Part shown: piece by piece, positions 63,015 through 64,000 of the stretch
How the letters are laid out: every line of letters starts with the position of its first letter
Position numbering within the stretch: the first letter of the stretch is position 1
Origin: Aeromonas sanarellii
GTDB lineage: Bacteria > Pseudomonadota > Gammaproteobacteria > Enterobacterales > Aeromonadaceae
Direction: 5' to 3'
DNA length: 64,000 nucleotides
Assembly: GCF_000820085.1 (NCBI RefSeq)
Contig: NZ_CDBN01000015.1
Location: forward strand, 155,363 to 219,362
The notes under the pieces: model-generated
Told to the model about the DNA's origin: nothing
Database searches by the model: none
What the model saw: only the letters and a program-made list of their open reading frames with translations
Translations under genes and position numbers: made by a program

Positions 63015-63860
63015 ATGCAGAGACTCTGCGCCTGGGGCTGGGGGCTGCTCCTGCTGTTGACCACGGCATCGGCCCATGCCGATGCATTTCGCCAGGCCCC
63101 CAAGGCGATGAGCGCCCTGCGCCAGGGCGCCGCCATGGAGCGCGGCAACCCGAGGCAGGCCATCGCCCACTACTGCACCGCCGCCAGCCTGGGCAACCCG
63201 GAAGCCTACTACCGCATCGGTCGCCTTCTGGCTCGCGGTCCTCAAGGGATACGCAACGCGCGCCACGCCAACGCCTACCTGGCCATGGCCATGCGCCTCG
63301 GCAATCAGCAGGCCGCCCGCTACTACAACGAACGGGTCGGCAACGCCCCCCTCGGCACCTGTGGCGTCGGTGGCAGCGGAGGCGGCGCGCCCTGGGTGCG
63401 GCCCAGCACCCCCTTCGATCAGGACAGCTACCTGGCCCGCCAATCCACGAGCAAGCAGCAGCTGGCCAGCATGATCCGCCAGGCGGCCAAACGTCACAGA
63501 GTCAACCCCCAGCTGGCGCTGGCCATCGCCATCGCCGAGTCCAATCTGAACAGCGCCGCCGTCTCCCCCAAGCAGGCGCAGGGGGTCATGCAGCTCATCC
63601 CCGAAACCCAGGCCCGTTTCGGCGTGACCCGGCCGTTCGACGCCCGGCAGAACATCCGTGGCGCCATGATCTACCTGAAGTGGCTGGAGAAGCAGTTTGG
63701 CCCCGACTGGGTCAGGATCAGCGCCGCCTATAACGCCGGGGAGCAGGCCGTCCTGCGCCACGGCGGCGTGCCCCCCTATCGGGAGACCCAGGAGTACGTG
63801 CAGCGGGTGCTCTACTACTCGGGGCAGGATCCGGCCAAGGAGCGCCGGCTGCCACGCTGA
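63015..63860 (+). CDS. Lytic transglycosylase with Sel1-like N-terminal region
   Basis: A 281-residue exported protein (signal ending ASAHA-DA). Residues about 30-110 are helical Sel1/TPR-like repeats (AIAHYCTAASLGNPEAYYRIGRLLARG, NAYLAMAMRLGNQQAARYY). A Gly/Pro linker follows, then an SLT domain with the catalytic Glu in AIAIAESNLNSAAVSPKQAQGVMQL, PFDARQNIRGAMIYLKWL and ISAAYNAGEQAV. It cleaves peptidoglycan to 1,6-anhydro-muropeptides. GAGGT lies seven bases before the ATG. No secretion-system genes accompany it. Confidence 0.92.
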   Translation: MQRLCAWGWGLLLLLTTASAHADAFRQAPKAMSALRQGAAMERGNPRQAIAHYCTAASLGNPEAYYRIGRLLARGPQGIRNARHANAYLAMAMRLGNQQAARYYNERVGNAPLGTCGVGGSGGGAPWVRPSTPFDQDSYLARQSTSKQQLASMIRQAAKRHRVNPQLALAIAIAESNLNSAAVSPKQAQGVMQLIPETQARFGVTRPFDARQNIRGAMIYLKWLEKQFGPDWVRISAAYNAGEQAVLRHGGVPPYRETQEYVQRVLYYSGQDPAKERRLPR

Positions 63861-63907
63861 GCGCCACCCGACGGCCGTCTCATCCGCACGAATCCTATCG
63901 GGCCAGG

Positions 63908-63924
63908 CTTAAGGAAATCTTAAG
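63908..63924. promoter_or_regulatory. PmrA/BasR-type (or QseB-type) direct repeat
   Basis: CTTAAG-GAAAT-CTTAAG is a perfect match to the YTTAAK-N5-YTTAAK box bound by PmrA-family response regulators. It lies 48 bp after the transglycosylase stop and probably belongs to a gene beyond the right edge. The half-site is palindromic, so orientation is ambiguous. Confidence 0.5.
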
Positions 63925-64000
63925 ACAGGGCCCGGCACGCTCCTGTTCGCTGCCGCCTCTCGGCCGCTCGCCAGCCCCCTGGCTCCCCGCTCCCCGGCTT

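Overview
The window looks like a chromosomal segment of a gamma-proteobacterium of the genus Aeromonas. The reasons are its high GC content, a 268-residue FkpA, the E. coli-like slyX/slyD/yheV/yheT/yheU/prkB/yhfA/crp neighbourhood interrupted by extra genes, an approximately 866-residue ChiA with two C-terminal chitin-binding modules, and a StcE/TagA-type metalloprotease. The genus is inferred from gene content; no database search was run. I saw no tRNA, rRNA, CRISPR array, insertion sequence or prophage.

Layout. (1) 5-7295, minus strand: a nitrous oxide reduction operon nosR-Z-D-F-Y that runs off the left edge, with an FNR-type site ahead of nosR. (2) 7589-13859: fumC, a small VOC-family protein, and trifunctional putA preceded by GTTGCA motifs that probably bind its own ribbon-helix-helix domain. 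(3) 14013-25000: alr and dnaB (minus), a Tim44-domain membrane protein, a UshA/NutA-type 5'-nucleotidase lipoprotein, three small uncharacterised genes, a LuxO-like quorum-sensing regulator and fkpA. (4) 24538-35562: the conserved slyX/slyD/yheV/yheT/yheU/prkB/yhfA/crp neighbourhood plus rlmA, with inserted cheV, an AraC-like regulator, a diguanylate cyclase, a DUF4136-type lipoprotein and an MliC-like lysozyme-inhibitor lipoprotein.

(5) 35661-42876, minus strand: a secreted polymer-degrading block. A cyclic-di-GMP-I riboswitch with a terminator-like hairpin precedes chitinase chiA, which is followed by an unfamiliar secreted metzincin and a StcE/TagA mucinase-type protease. (6) 43086-47753: a CrbS-like sensor kinase fused to an SLC5 transporter domain, and an HcaT-type MFS transporter. 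(7) 48020-56251: a haem acquisition region with a TonB-dependent haem receptor, ChaN-like lipoprotein, hutX-hutZ and the haem ABC transporter hutBCD, served by two strong Fur boxes; the 3' end of hutD is repeated twice more downstream. (8) 56465-62672: a YitT-family protein, then ugd and a UDP-glucuronate 4-epimerase facing a GT2 / LpxB-N-domain / ArnT-like glycosyltransferase operon. Together these could make a lipid-linked hexuronic acid and add it to lipopolysaccharide. (9) 63015-63860: a lytic transglycosylase, followed near the right edge by a perfect PmrA-type direct repeat.

The most interesting points are the c-di-GMP riboswitch heading a chitinase/metzincin/mucinase block in a window that also encodes a diguanylate cyclase, the candidate hexuronic-acid LPS-modification locus with a PmrA-like box close by, the complete nos operon in an Aeromonas-like background, the hutD 3'-end repeats, and two terminators that do not follow any annotated gene.
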